Source: Succinivibrio sp. (GTDB lineage: Bacteria > Pseudomonadota > Gammaproteobacteria > Enterobacterales > Succinivibrionaceae). Taken from it: DNA of 5,799 nucleotides. Where the stretch lies: contig JAGDBH010000014.1 of NCBI GenBank assembly GCA_017959135.1, positions 1 to 5,799 on the forward strand. The letters are read 5' to 3'. Position numbers and translations under genes: made by a program. Within the stretch, counting starts at the first letter, position 1. Every line of letters begins with the position of its first letter. Shown here in pieces: positions 5,206 to 5,799 of the stretch. The notes under the pieces were generated by a model. It made no database searches. It was not told the origin of the DNA and saw only the letters and a list, made by a program, of their open reading frames with translations.

Positions 5206-5799
5206 ATGAGTATAAAGAACACCCCACAGATCATTCTTATCTCCGCAATACTTACTGGCTGTGTAAATACAATTGATACCACAGATCTTGAGGTTGTTCC
5301 TTCAAACGAAACACTTATGGCACTTGAAACAGACAACATTCAGCTGATTCAGGATAAGAAGACAGAATACAAATTCCTAAAAATACAGCCAGCCAATAAA
5401 ACAGAGAAATGCGAAATTGCATATCTGACCAACGAAGGAGATCTTTCTGTACAGAACGGTCAGTTCTTCTGGGATGGAAACTGTACCAATGGTAAGGCAG
5501 ACGGTATTGGCCGACTGTTCGTAAAATATGAGACAACTGATAGCGAACAGATTGTTGAGTACAGTGACAATCAGACTCTGATAAATATTTATCTTATCAA
5601 TGACAGAAAGAACAAAACGCTTTATAAGGGACAGGCTGAAATCGACCTTGATGAGAAAACTCAGTTTGGTTACTTCAGAACTGTAACACCTAAAAAAACT
5701 AAATACGGTGAGCTCACAACCGACATACTTGAGACCAGGGATGTAACCTATATATACAGGTACAATCAGGACAATTCATTTGAAGAATATACCAAATCA
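5206..5799 (+). CDS. Lipoprotein with MORN-like motif, C-terminus cut by window edge
   Basis: These are the first 198 codons of a plus-strand gene that runs off the right edge. The N-terminus is a short lipoprotein signal with lipobox LTGC and acylation at C19. Residue +2 is Val, so outer-membrane sorting is expected. The mature part is polar. Residues 85-104 (GQFFWDGNC then TNGKADGIGRL) resemble a MORN repeat, whose core is G-x-x-x-N-G-K-x-x-G-x-G. Only one copy is clear. C69 and C93 flank this region and could form a disulfide in the periplasm. After the motif the sequence has alternating hydrophobic and polar residues suggesting beta strands (about 115-190). The start at 5206 has AGAGGA 7-8 bases upstream. 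It is the second lipoprotein gene in a row, but a terminator separates it from the first. Function is unknown. Confidence 0.82.
   Translation, partial: MSIKNTPQIILISAILTGCVNTIDTTDLEVVPSNETLMALETDNIQLIQDKKTEYKFLKIQPANKTEKCEIAYLTNEGDLSVQNGQFFWDGNCTNGKADGIGRLFVKYETTDSEQIVEYSDNQTLINIYLINDRKNKTLYKGQAEIDLDEKTQFGYFRTVTPKKTKYGELTTDILETRDVTYIYRYNQDNSFEEYTKS

Noticed and set aside
5315..5536. Minus-strand open frame of 73 codons
   Set aside because: It is antisense to the second lipoprotein gene, which has a clear lipobox and ribosome site.

Overview
The window looks like chromosomal DNA from a Gram-negative, fairly AT-rich bacterium. It carries two typical lipoprotein signal peptides (lipobox LTGC in both), a CrcB protein that resembles the proteobacterial type, and clear Shine-Dalgarno sites. 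A gammaproteobacterium from an anaerobic gut or rumen group such as the Succinivibrionaceae would fit. That placement is an inference from general character, not from a marker gene.

Layout: the left half is read on the minus strand and the right half on the plus strand. From the left edge there is a membrane sensor cut by the edge (1-639, N-terminal half with a Cache-type domain). Next comes a two-gene unit in which an AEC-family transporter (1211-2164) is followed 15 bases later by the fluoride channel gene crcB (824-1195). Then comes a small zinc-ribbon membrane protein with a DUF805-like C-terminus (2373-2810). A 324-base divergent regulatory region (2811-3134) separates these from two plus-strand lipoprotein genes. 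The first is a 605-residue, glycine-rich repeat protein that looks like a lipid-anchored beta-helix (3135-4952), and it ends at a textbook intrinsic terminator (4983-5014). The second is cut by the right edge (5206-5799) and has a MORN-like motif.

Functionally the genes do not form one obvious pathway. Three of the minus-strand genes concern transport and the inner membrane, and the edge gene is an extracytoplasmic sensor. The plus-strand genes put two predicted outer-membrane lipoproteins next to each other as separate transcription units. The large beta-helix-like lipoprotein is the least familiar object here: it has the rung pattern of an autotransporter passenger, but a lipid anchor at the N-terminus and no translocator barrel. 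I found no RNA gene, insertion sequence, CRISPR array or riboswitch. Several short dyads overlap candidate promoters and may be operators.
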